In this document: one piece after another, positions 1-11,393 of the stretch
Layout: every line of letters starts with the position of its first letter
Position numbering within the stretch: the stretch's first letter is position 1
Assembly (NCBI GenBank): GCA_004352715.1
Contig: SCFE01000060.1
Span: 1,928,807-1,992,806, forward strand
Direction: 5' to 3'
Source of the DNA: Hofstenia miamia
Taxonomy: Eukaryota > Xenacoelomorpha > Acoela
Length of the DNA stretch: 64,000 nucleotides
Notes under the pieces: model-generated
Database searches by the model: none
Seen by the model: only the letters and a program-made list of their open reading frames with translations
Told to the model about the DNA's origin: nothing
Program-made: the position numbers and the translations under genes

Positions 1-3000
1 CGTTGAAATTCGCGAATTTTTTAAGCTCAATATGACAGGTATGTATTCTCGAATTATGGTCGGCAGGTGCGGTAGAACTTTCCCCTTGAGTAATTAACAC
101 TAATTAAAACTCTCGAATTTCTCCTAAACGACATAGACTGATGTATTTCGGAAAACTAATACTCTACGACATTTGACGTTATGACAAATGTTATATATCA
201 AAATTTGCGTACTGACTAGCTCCATGTGAAACTATTTTTTATTTTTCGAATTTATCTATACTGGTTGCACAGTGTCGGCCAAAAGAAATTTTCTATTTTT
301 CACTTTTGTAAGATTCGATTATTATTTGGATACTTATTACTCTATGAGTTTTTATAATATCAACACAGTTTAAATGCCATTCGATGCGCGCTGAATATCT
401 CTACGATAAACTGATTTTTATTTTTTAAAATTCATCATTTTTTGCCATTTTTAGAGCAATAAATGCGATTGATATAAATCGTCATTTTTAATACATAACA
501 TTTTCTGTTACTAAATGGAAATTCCTTTGGCCTTGAATATTATGTAATTAACCTGTCTATAGCAAAGCGATTTTAACAATGCGGTAGTCACATTTCAGAA
601 GGCTACTGCAAAGTAAATTTTGACGATATAGGCATAAAAAATACATCCCTCTCTAGCTAATCAATAACTCCGTGTGCCAATGTTCTTTGATTTTCGATTT
701 GATCATTACTTTTCGTGTAAACTGCGAATAATATATCAAACGATTTTTACGAACTTAAAGTGTTTTTCAAGGACTATTCATGAAATGCAAATTTATTTAA
801 TAGAAATAGCTGTTTGTTAAACACTATCTAGATACACTGGACTGCTTTATACATTACATAGGTCAAAACCAACATCTTTAAGTGAAATTGACAGAAATAA
901 TTCAATTCAATACATGCAAATGCCAAATGTTTTGACCAATATTATTATTTTTAGAGACAGATTTTAATGTTCTAACCAATTCTACTGTCAACAGTTAGGA
1001 TTATTTTAGCTAAAATTCTAAACCTAAAGCGTTCTCATGAACTAATTATAAATATTATAACCGTTTCAAGAACTATTATATTTACGAATATTACAATAAT
1101 TTTATGAAAATTTCATAGTTTGATACAAGCATTTTTAATGAAGTTCGAAACCATTCACTATTGGTTAGGGTTAGCAACCTTATATAAGTCAAATTATATC
1201 ATAATTACGAATTTTTATAAAAAATTTATGCTTCAGACAGTCCATAATTGGTCACATTTTGCTTTATTCTGCGAACATTTTTGAGATAATGTTACCATTG
1301 ATAATCAAAGAACTCGTATATTTTAAGCTTTGTTGGAATAACACTGCCTGTTTTTTACCCTACAATTTCGTGGTATTGGAACATTTTTGCAACCAGTCAC
1401 AGCAAGTGGGGAGTTGATGGGTTTGGTTGGCCCATCAAAAGGCTGGCAACAAGAGCAGCAGTGATATCAAAAATATCAATCATTAAAAATGTTTCCTCAT
1501 TGGTGGAAAGTGTGGTACCAAAAACAGCAATAAAGTGTTTATTTGTCAGCCGATGACATCGAAAAACTTTTACTAGAATCGAATGATGTTTCAGTTCTCA
1601 GTGTGATTGCGTAACATTTGGTGTTGTGATTACGTAACAAGGCCTTTCCTAATATTACTTTAGGATAGGAATATCTATGAAAATCAGTTACAGAGCAAAA
1701 AGTACTCCAGACTAAGGCAATTTGCAGAATGATATATCAATCACAGGAAATGTAATTAAAAAATTCTGTTGTCTCTATCAGTACACTACTTTTGAAACCC
1801 TTTTGCCAGGCACTTGTTTGAGAAAATAATGTGTGGTTGGAAAATTTAAACCCTTACTGCATCCTATACAAATCTTGCACTGTGATTTACACTATACAGC
1901 ATTGTTATGACTCCTGATTTATAAGGTAGTCCCTTAAATGTTTATGTGTTTGGTCATTACGTAACACTGGAATTCATGATATGTATATTTAAAATTCAAA
2001 ATATGTGATACGGTACACTATGAAAAGTATTTGGAATATTTTGATTCTTTCAAATGCCTTGCCACTGGAAAATGGAATTTTTTTATCTCCAATGTCAGGA
2101 AAGTGATTTTACCATAGTCATGTAGCACTAAGCCAGTTGTGTAGCCTCAGGACATTTCATGAATAAATTATGATGATTAGCTATATATTTTTAAAATCAT
2201 TCTTTTCCCTCATTATTTCCTCAAACTTCATGAAACTCACAATCGCAGAGGGTAAATGAATTAAAAATCAGATTCTACGTGTCGCGAATAGGCTAAAAAT
2301 ACCCAAAACGAAAAATCCTTCTATATCAAGAAAGCACCCAAAACATTCAGTGTCGAGGAATCTTAAAATGATTTTACATTAAATTATTCGACTTTCATTA
2401 GTAACAAGTACTGTATGTATATTTTTGAGTTGATTTTAATGTTTACTACAAAAAATTCTAGTCTATTATATTTAATGCAAGGTGATATCTTAGTTTTGCC
2501 TCGAATTAATATAATGAAGAGCAATATAAAAAATATATGACGATTGTCGCTGTAAAAAATCTAAACTTAAAATCATAAAGCATTGGTCATTTTCAGCTAA
2601 AGGGCCTTTCTGCCAAAAATGCAAATTAATTTCATTATTGAAAAATATTTTAAACTAGGGTTGAAAACGATAGACAACCAGGTTGTAAAAGAGGCACTGT
2701 CTGAAAGACAACTTCGTAGCGTGAATAATGTTTATAGTAAATATTAAAATTTTGCCTTAGTATTCATTGAATAAAACAATCATCACGAAAACTGCAGTAA
2801 ATCTCATGGCTTGAGTCTTAGATTGAGTCAATGTCGTCGTTATAGAGCTTTTATTCGTTTGCAAATCCTTTATTACATCTGTTCTATTCTTAGTTTCGTG
2901 CATTTTAAATGACGACATACAACGCACTGTTCAATGACAATAGAGGCAATTAAAACACTTTACAAGTTGAAGACGTTTAATAAATTATAGCAATAATCAC

Positions 3001-3211
3001 TATTAGAGTTAGTACCAGTTTTTATACGACAGTGCCCGCGGGTTTTCACGATAATCACTTTCGTTAGAACTTAATAAATACGTAAACACAATTCTCTCAT
3101 TTTCAGATACTTTGCCAAAAGCAAACAACGACTGTCCGGCCGCGGCCGATCCCTGCAATGCTTCTTTTGATGACTAACAGCTAGAACATTAATAAATTTT
3201 GAAATTTGAAA
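1..3211. other. AT-rich non-coding stretch
   Basis: No open reading frame of useful length, transposon terminus or RNA gene could be recognised on either strand. The sequence is AT-rich with homopolymer runs. A less AT-rich pocket near 1350-1540 could be old repeat DNA but has no recognisable coding signal. Confidence 0.5.
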
Positions 3212-3497
3212 ATGGCAAAATTGAGTGATAGAAAAACAATGGATTGGAGAGACTTTCGAGTCAATTTGCCCAGAGCCGGATTGAGGAAAGAGTTCTTTAA
3301 TCGATTCATTTCTTGAAGAGTTTATTGCAGAGTGGGAGGCGGACTACAGAATAACTAAGCAGATCATAAAACTTTCTCCGATTGAATTACTATATTCTAT
3401 ATCAAACATAATTTATAATTCTCGCAGGCATTGCCACATGATTGTACGCAAAACTAAAAAATTGAATAAATTCGCCAAATTTACAAGATGTCCATAA
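3212..3497 (+). pseudogene. Two overlapping short reading frames, unidentified
   Basis: An ATG at 3212 opens a 34-codon frame (starting MAKLSDRKTMDW) that stops at 3314-3316. A second frame overlaps it and stays open to a stop at 3495-3497; it contains EEFIAEWEADYRITK and looks more protein-like than its surroundings. The two would join through a single frameshift near 3290-3305, so this may be a broken gene or a sequencing error. No family is recognised, and chance frames are a real alternative. Confidence 0.2.
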
Positions 3498-4880
3498 TGT
3501 TAAGAAAACAGACAAACGCTTTACTTACTCTGGGAAAATTTTGTCTCACGAGATTCATATCTGTATCAGAGGTAACCATTTTCTTAAAAAATTTGTCGAT
3601 ATCCCATAAGAACGTGTCAATTATACCGTCCAACAAATTCCAACTTCAGAAAAATGCATGAAATTATGTTCATTCATAATCTGAGATTTTAATGTTTATC
3701 CCCACACTCAAGTTGCTTGTAAATTAGACATGTTATATGTAATGTCCTTAATTGTGTGAGACATTGTCGGACTTACATGCATATGAATAAAATTCCTTTT
3801 TGGAAAAGATTCCCGATGTTATCAACGAACTTTGTGCAACACAATATAATATATTATCTAGGCCTAATTTTTTAATTAACTTAATATATTTACATGTGCA
3901 GCCACTGAAAGAAAAAAAAAATTTATCTATAATTTAATAGATGCTAACGGCCTACGTTAGAATTGTCGAGCAAAGGCCTAGATATCATTCAATTAATCGA
4001 ATGGGCTAATAGTATATATCAATATTATGTAATTGTTAAGTGAAACCTGTATTATAACTTTGATAGAATGCGATGCAGTGCGTGATAATTGAAAAGCTGT
4101 TTAACTCAATTACAATGAAAGGACATCCTGGACTGAATATGAATGATATTGGATATCAAGACCACTCTATTTAAAAACAAGACTGCGTGAGGACAAACAT
4201 GTTTATAGTTATATGTAAGTGGAAAACATTGTCCAACGAACATATCAATGAGCTATTGGTTAAACTAAATTTTTTTTAATTATTTTGTTATCTTTGGAAA
4301 CATTTTCTAAAAAAACTGAACTTAGAAGGAACTTCCCGTTTTAGGATACATTTATATTTGCTGGTAAAGAGCGAGGATTGGGTAAAGCTTTTATGGGTAC
4401 GGGTAAACATTTGCGGGCATGGCGGTTACGTGTGCGAAGCATAGAATGGCGGATGGCAAGCTGGCTGGAAAAGAATTTTGTAAACTAGATATAACAGCTA
4501 TTTTTTCACCGTAAATTGGCTACACTCGTACATTGTGTTAGGTAGATTTGAGAAATCCTAAAAACCAAGTCTAAAGGATTAACATCAGCTGAAAGCGAGA
4601 TCATCTTATTTTCATCACGAGAAATCAATAAGTACGAACTAATATTTTAAGCAAACTAAGGGTGGTCCTCAATTCAATAGCTTCATTAAACTTTTGTTTT
4701 AAATAATATTGTCTTATTCTCAAACGTCTCTCCGATTTATTGTGTTATCAAAAAAGCAGAGCATTACGCATGATTGAGTCGATTTACAGTAGAAGATTTG
4801 ATGTATACAATGCTGCGCATATTTCTTGACTCATCCTTAAAAAATATGTATATTTCATTAAAATGTAAATTTCTGGTTAA

Positions 4881-5273
4881 ATGAGGAAGTATTGGGATTT
4901 GGCCAACTGCATGTCCGTGAAGGTTCTCATGTTACAAACTCGTCCTTTACGTATCAGGGAAATTATTAAACTTCCAACAGGAATGACAAGAGATACCTTC
5001 ATTTCCAAGTTGATTAAGCGCCTTGACATAAGGTGAGATCCGTAAGAATTTTAACGCCAAAATTTTTATACAATCTTATGGATATGTACGCATTGCTAAA
5101 TACATAATCATTTTCTTTTTTATTGCGAAATCAGAACTCTGGACTGGCCAGGCAGTTCATCATCAGACCTTATCGAAGACTTATCACGCATTCTTAGTGA
5201 TATAGCAACGAAAAGAAACACGCAAGCTAAGCAAAACATTCACTGCAAAACTCATAAGTGTATGGAACCATGA
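4881..5273 (+). CDS. Predicted two-exon small protein, function unknown
   Basis: Exon 1 runs 4881-5032 and exon 2 runs 5135-5273. The ATG follows directly after an in-frame TAA. Exon 1 ends at a good donor (ATAAG|GTGAGA) in phase 2. Exon 2 follows a pyrimidine-rich acceptor (TTTTTATTGCGAAATCAG) and continues the frame to a TGA. The product would be 96 residues: a basic first half (LPLRIREIIKLPTG region) and a second half with SSSSDLIEDLSRILSDIA, probably helical, then a Cys/His-containing tail. The family is not recognised. More exons upstream are possible, since the in-frame TAA could lie in an intron. The call rests on splice-site quality and phase agreement, not on homology. Confidence 0.45.
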
Positions 5274-6300
5274 ACATCCACAGATGCGCTCCCGGAATAA
5301 AAACGGAAGCGGAGCAACAAAGTATTGGATTTTCTTTGTTTTTCAATGGACTATTTATAGAATTTCTGAGCTGTTATGATAAAATTGTCAAATGGTCTTA
5401 GTATTAAAGTAACCCTATAAAATTGTTTTCTTTGTTTCATAATAGTACAAGGAAAATTTCAGCTAAAGTTCCATTAAGCCATAATTTCTAGTAACCTAAA
5501 TATAATCTCAAAGAAAACCTACTTTCCTGAAAAAGAAAAATAAAGTGTATCAAATTAGAGACTATGATATGTATCTATATTAAAGAATAGAGTTACAAAA
5601 TGAATAAAAACTCACTGGACCGGAAGTATGAAATACTAGCATTATTACCCGGCATTGCCGGGGTTTGTAGACGGAATACCCCTGACTACAATGACCCCAT
5701 TAATTCTCCCCTAAAAAATAAACCTGATCCTTACTTCGAAAATTTAAGTAAAAATTTGGAGCCACTAAATAAAAAAATCTTCAAAAGTGCGTTTTGATCC
5801 AAAAACAAAAAAGCAGAAAAAATTTGAAAATCGGTCAACGTTTAGGAGGCCCATATCGACATTGAGGTAACCATTTGATAATTAAATTCTATTTTTTGTA
5901 AAAAAAGACTGAAAAACAGAAGATCAATCAAACAAAAGATATTCTAACTCATTTCTATGAATTACTACTATAATTATTACAAAAAAAAATTTTCATAACC
6001 AAGTTCAAGAATTTATAGGATTGCCATTTGGTCAGTTTCTAATTTTTGCACAAAACATTGAAAAACAACACTACAAGTAATTTTAAAGTCATTGTCGTCA
6101 TTTCTATGAATTTTTATTTATTTCTAACTAAGTTCATGCAAGTTTGTCATATTATAAAAATCTTATACAAGCGCAATTCATATGTAAATGAATAGTAATA
6201 CTAAGTACAAGTAATTGGTTAGCCATCAAAAAATCACAAAGCAGACGACAGTTTAATCTTAAACGATGAACAAGTACTATAAACACTTCCTTTTCTATTG
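5274..6300. other. AT-rich intergenic stretch
   Basis: A short open frame at 5600-5797 (+) has low-complexity composition and no recognised motif, and it is not supported as a gene. The missing 3' exons of MRPL3 were looked for here on the minus strand and not seen. Confidence 0.4.
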
Positions 6301-7140
6301 ATATAACAGTTTTCATTTTCAGAAATTGAGCAATTTCTTTCGAATATCCTCAACTACTTGTAATACCTTCTAATAGTGCTCATCTGATTTTGTTGATGTT
6401 AAAAAGTCAGTTGATAATTTTTCTCCACGTTCGGCACTGTCATTCATAACATTGATACAAGCCTTCTGTTCTTGTTTTTACAATAAGAATCTAATGGTGG
6501 CCAGTCTGTTACTTCCTGACAAAAAATGTCGAGTCCAGATCTAAAGTTAAATATAAACCAAGAGTCAGGCGTCACTATATTAGGGTGAACAGGGATTGCG
6601 ATTGGAATTGCTGGTTTCAGAGCAATAAGTGGTTTTGCTACTATTCGCTTTTCTTCATCGGCACTTGATCGCTAAATAGAGCTAATGGCATCATTTCTCC
6701 GTTTAAATACCGCAAATGTCTGTTGAAAACCGGAATTGAGCTGGCTGATATTTGGGGATTAATCATGGCATAGTCTTTGAGTTTTCTTAGAAGTTGAAAA
6801 TCATTCCTGGGTGCATCACAGGCAAAGCTAGCTGTACTACCATATTCAAAATAAACTAAAGCTACAAAGTTTGAGAATTCCCTGCGGTTTGGTGGTAATG
6901 GCTCCTGGGAGTAACTCACCTATCTGCATTTCAAAAAGCACCACCTTCAATACGTAGATAACCGGAGCCATTCTCTGGCTTTGTGTATAGCCCCTGGCGG
7001 CTTAAAACTGAAGTTGTCAGGTTTCTCACCCCCAGATAAAGTAAGCATAATTTTGCAAATTGTTTATAGCCATCTCGTTTAAAGAGAGACATGAAAGTCG
7101 CTGCAGTTTGAGCGTCTTGCTTCTATCGACAAATCTTTCA
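6300..7140 (-). pseudogene. Degenerate multicopy transposon-type protein (PGA-H-ARW family)
   Basis: Read on the minus strand, three frames joined by frameshifts give a recognisable order of motifs. These are LFKRDGYKQFAKLCLLYLGG, then a PPGAIHKAR-WL block (about 7080-6960), then PLPPNRREFSNFVALVYFEY with APRNDFQLL (6919-6641), then PDSWFIFNF, DWPPLDSYC and finally VMNDSAERGEKL with KVLQVVEDIRK near 6470-6330. From memory, proteins with this block order occur in many copies in invertebrate genomes and are treated as mobile-element products; I cannot name the superfamily with confidence. Stops and frameshifts between the blocks show that it is dead. It lies just beyond the last MRPL3 exon found, possibly within an MRPL3 intron. 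Confidence 0.55.
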
Positions 7141-7888
7141 CAATGAAGGGGCAATAAGGTCCTGACGAACTACATCGAATTTCTTTTGAAACTTCAATTT
7201 TCAAAATAACTTCAAAAGTGAAAGTTCAATCAGGAAATCAGATATCAATCAAATTAATCTTGAAAACCCTTGCAACAGACTACAATCAAGGCTACACTAT
7301 TTTTCTAAGTGGCAGGGCAAGGAAATCTTGTGCAACGCACAAAACTAAAGCATATATCTACGAAAATTTATGAATTTCGGCAAAAATTGCAACCCTTAAA
7401 ATATTTATATTTAGTCTTAAAAAACTGAATTATTGTAATGTATTTTATCAAACTAACACAAGTATGTATGAAACACTTCTACTAGTTTTTTTATGGCTTT
7501 GGAAAGTTTTTTTCAAACAATTAACAATTCAGTTACCAAATGGCAACCTTCCAGATCCTCAAAACTTCAATGACGATTTTCAAACTTTTTTGCATTTGTG
7601 TGTTTATATCAAAACGCAAATTTGAAGACTAGGTGCTTCATATTTTTCACAATTCAGGGCAAGTGATGCACCCTAATATATATAGACTATATATGATTGG
7701 TTTATATACTTTACTTGATTTCTCGCATTAAATACTGTATATTACATTTACTCTAGAAAGGCAATGCTGAGTGACCTGTGGGAATTCATGAATAAATCAA
7801 ATTCGTAATTAGAGCTAGGCAACAAAACACGATATCTTATAACAGCAATGTAAAAATAACAAGTGAAGAGAAAATGAATTCAACTAAC

Positions 7889-8773
7889 CGTGAAAATCCC
7901 ATCGTTTCATAGCACCCTGAAACCCACGATCTATTGATCGCCCATTAACATCTACAAATTGACCAACAGTAAAATGATTAGCAGATAACTTGGTTCCCGG
8001 AAAAATGTTAGCCTCTTTATTGACAATAAATGAGTGAATGCGTTCTTTACAAGGGACTCCATTTAATTGATAAACTTTCATTTGTTTCTCAGTCAACCAC
8101 TCAGGAGAAATGTTATTGCAGCCAATTGTAATTGAAATCTCCGAATCACTTATTGGCGTCGAAGAAATCACCTAAATATGCAAAACGCAAAATTCAACAG
8201 AACTATCTAGTAAGTGAGGCTGAAATTTAAATAGGTACCTTATTCAGTTAATCATAGAATTTAATTGCTCCCATTATAGAAAAGCAATTGATCTGCTTTA
8301 TCTAAACCTAATATAAATAAGTGCTTTTTCGAGGTTTCAATTCAATATCGACATTTCAATTACCAAAAAATGCAGAAACTTTTTTAACTACCTGCGTATC
8401 AGCTAAATGGATAGCAGTTGTCCAAATTCGTTGTCCTTCTTTGTCGAAGAGAACTGAGAATCCCAATTTCATGCCTACAACACCACAGCGTTTTAAATGT
8501 GGCTGCCATTCGACAGATTCGACCGTAGCATCTGAATTTTTAAGAGGATTTGTAATAATTCTTGAAATATACTCTTCCCGAATAAAATCAACGTTTTCTT
8601 CAGTTACATCTGTGAGCTGCTTGGAGTATGGCGACTGACCAGTTGTAATAAAGTTATAGTTTGGACTTTTTTTAGCAGTTGCAGTTGTGCCTTTCCCACG
8701 CCGTCGGACTCGCCATCTAATTGGCGTAACATAAATTTTGAACGATCTCTGAAGGAAAGTCATTGTACTGAAA
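7889..8773 (-). CDS. MRPL3: Mitochondrial large-subunit ribosomal protein uL3m, N-terminal exons
   Basis: The product is a protein of the mitochondrial ribosome large subunit. Exon A is 8392-8773 (ATG at 8763-8761, with an acceptor TTTGCAG just upstream implying a 5' UTR intron). It ends at CGCAG|GTAGTT in phase 0. Exon B is 7889-8171, after TATTTAG, and ends CACG|GTTAGT in phase 1. Together they encode about 218 residues. The pieces typical of uL3m are present: RRRGKGTTATAKKSPNYNF, the RCGVVGMKLGFS turn with WTTAIHLADTQV, then a beta-barrel segment ending VGQFVDVNGRSIDRGFQGAMKRWDFHG (written in two parts: VGQFVDVNGRSIDRG and FQGAMKRWDFHG). Family members continue for over 100 residues (a HG-T-HR and PG-KM-G-MG region), but no such exon was found to the left. 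It may lie beyond the window start or be missing from the assembly. Confidence 0.85.
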
Positions 8774-9093
8774 CTGCAAATAAATAATTAAGTTTTAAGA
8801 AATTAATCGCCTGCATAGAGAGAGCTTGTGTAAATCGATTATGGATGGTTTCTATGAAATATTCAGCCATCATATATAAGACATTTCATATTAAAATTTA
8901 GATAGGCAGAATGCATTATACAAGCTGCATATCGTGACATGAAGTGTTTATCAGTTTTGCATTTGGTAATCAGTTTTCCCTTCTCTATATAATAGCAGTG
9001 CGCTTTGAAACTTATATTTGACATAAAAAATTTAGATCATTTTGTTAGTTACTGGAATATCGTTTGAAAATGCGCTTTGGTTGAAAATTTATA

Positions 9094-9968
9094 AAGTGCA
9101 CGCCAAAAATTTATAGACACCGTATTTTTTTACTTTTTTCAGCCAATAGGAATCCGTTTTGGCTCAAACTAACCCCAAAATGATAGAAAATCATAGTGCA
9201 TTACCTTTAGACAGTTTAAGTTCAAACAAATAATTTTAAGGAGTACTTTCCACACAAATGTTTGAAAATGACGCGTGTCATAAGTTTATAGACACACACA
9301 CATTAGGCTTAAAAACTAGTTTTTTCATATTTACAATGGTTAATTTTTAAATATTATTTAATTAACCTAATATAAGTTCTTTCTCTAACTTGGGAAGAGT
9401 GTTTTCGTATTGAATTTCGGGCAAAATCATGAGTAGAAAGAAATCGCTTAGTGAATATGAAAAAGGACAAATCGAAGCATTAAAAAAACGTAATTGTGGA
9501 GTATCTGAGATCGCTAAAGAGCTGAATACATCTAGAGAGGTAATACATAGGTACTTACGTGATACTGAAATGTATGGGAAGAAAAAGGCTACCGGAATAC
9601 CTAAAATGTTAAGCCCAAGAGATCGACAGTTACTTATAAGGAAAGCTTGTAAGGGTAGCAGGTATTAAAGCAAAAGGAGGAGAAACTACATGTTAAATGA
9701 TTGGATTTTGACATTTAAATAAGAACATTTTAAATTTAAATGACTTATTTTGTTTTGGAAATTGGAGTGTCTACATATTTTTGCCTCTATGAAAATAAAT
9801 CTTTTATTTGATTTTTCTAAAAAATAAATCTTTGTTTGAACTGAAACTGTCTAGAGGTAATGCACTATTGTTTTCTATCATTTTGGGCTTATTTTGAGCC
9901 AAAACGGGTTCCTATTGGCTGAAAAAAGTAAAAAAAATAGGGTGTCTACAAATTTTTGGCGTGGACCT
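9094..9968 (+). mobile_element. Deleted Tc3-like (Tc1/mariner) transposon with long inverted repeats
   Basis: Terminal inverted repeats of about 140 bp run from 9094 to about 9230 and, reversed, from 9968 to about 9830. Both ends read A-R-G-T-S-CACGCCAAAAATTT, then TAGACACC, a T-run, and CAGCCAATAGGAA. Both are flanked by TA (9092-9093 and 9969-9970), the target duplication of this superfamily. A second copy of the TAGACAC core lies inside each arm (near 9280-9295 and 9759-9775), which suggests two transposase-binding sites per end. Only the N-terminal DNA-binding part of the transposase remains, so the element cannot move by itself. Confidence 0.85.
9429..9668 (+). pseudogene. Tc3-like transposase fragment, N-terminal HTH only
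   Basis: The frame opens with ATG at 9429 and gives 79 residues: basic start MSRKKSLSEYEKGQIEAL, then a helix-turn-helix (CGVSEIAKELNTSREVIHRYL, residues about 22-43) and the start of a second DNA-binding helix set (KMLSPRDRQLLIRKACKG). This is the layout of Tc3-type transposase N-termini. The catalytic DDE domain, normally about 250 residues more, is absent; a stop at 9666-9668 follows a junction where the rest has been deleted. The fragment could still bind the repeats but not cut DNA. Confidence 0.8.
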
Positions 9969-10495
9969 TAGTAACTGATAGGTTAAATAAAAAGTTAGAG
10001 TAAATCCACCGCATTCATGTATATTTCTGGTCACATAAAATACGAAAGTAATTCAAATCGGTATTATGTACGATTTATAATCTTCACGCACCTCAAAAAT
10101 TAGTTCAATTTTGTCATATGATAAAAAATTCTTTTGAACGTAAAGCTGAAATTGCGCATGAATACGAACAACAAGAAGCAATTTTTGTCCTCTATACATT
10201 AACTGTAATCAATTAAAATTCAATCACACAACAGAACAATCAAATTAATACCTGTAAGGGGACACCACGCATACATCATAACATTTTTTCACCACAAGGC
10301 ACCAAAATTTAACTCAGCTTCTATATGATATTTTTTAAATTATTTTTGAAAACATGGCATATTTACTTCAAAATTACAAATTGAAACGGTGTAGGCAGTT
10401 GATGTCACTTGAGAAACCTGTTCATCAGATGACTTAACATCAGTGCTTTAGTCTTAAGAGATTTGCAAACAGTAAATGAAATAGAATAATCTAAG

Positions 10496-10530
<35 letters not shown>

Positions 10531-11393
10531 TGTTTTTCAAGTTAAGTGTTATGGAAAATGTTGCCTTAAGCGGGCTTTGGTGCAAAATTTTTAAGATATT
10601 TAGCGGGAACACCTCGGTTTTCCGAATTTTCCAATTTTTTTGCTATTATACAATTAAATACATACCGGACTGGTGACTTTGACGTGTCCGTATGAAATTG
10701 TTCAACACACATAATATTGAAAAGCTTAATACCCATTTATATATCCATTTTTTCAGCCATTAACAAAATACTACTGAACTAAATTTCCGAAAACATCTGA
10801 ATTGATCTAAGCTCCTTATACAATTGCGCGTCAAAGGAAAATACTAATTACCACACTAAAGCAAACACATGTCAAATAGTAGATATTTCATTAAATTTTG
10901 AAAGCATTTTAAAGAGGCACTGAGTTCCATATAAAATTGATTATAATTAATAGAATACTTTTTAGCAAAAACAGAGAGGCGTTTTGTTGTATAATTTACA
11001 TAAAATATTCTCAATATTTTCTCATGTAAACTAGCTTAAAATATACAATCCTTCATACGTTTTCAAATTTGAAACTTCATTTTTAATGAGATTTTCGGAA
11101 TAAATATACGTAATGAATCGATTTATTAACAAGGTTTCCACCGTTGACGTAAATTTCGAAATCATTTTTGACGATTGTTCAAATATAAAATAAAAGAAAT
11201 TGATTAAAAATTAAGTTGTAAAACTGATAAATTTCGAAATTGTAGCAAAATTAAACGTTGACAGGCAAACGTAAAAAATGAAAAGCATACTTCACGAATA
11301 TATAAAAGTCAATAAAGTATACAAAATTCCACCAAAGAAAATAGCATATAAACAAATATACAATGTACAACACACCTTTTTTTAACAATGAAT
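9969..11393. other. AT-rich intergenic stretch
   Basis: This lies between the Tc3-like element and the 3' end of the CCP110-like gene. It holds an (AT)n microsatellite at 10499-10526 and otherwise nothing recognisable. A possible 3' UTR of the CCP110-like gene would occupy its right end. Confidence 0.4.
10499..10526. repeat. (TA)n microsatellite
   Basis: An uninterrupted alternating TA run of about 28 bases. Confidence 0.9.
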
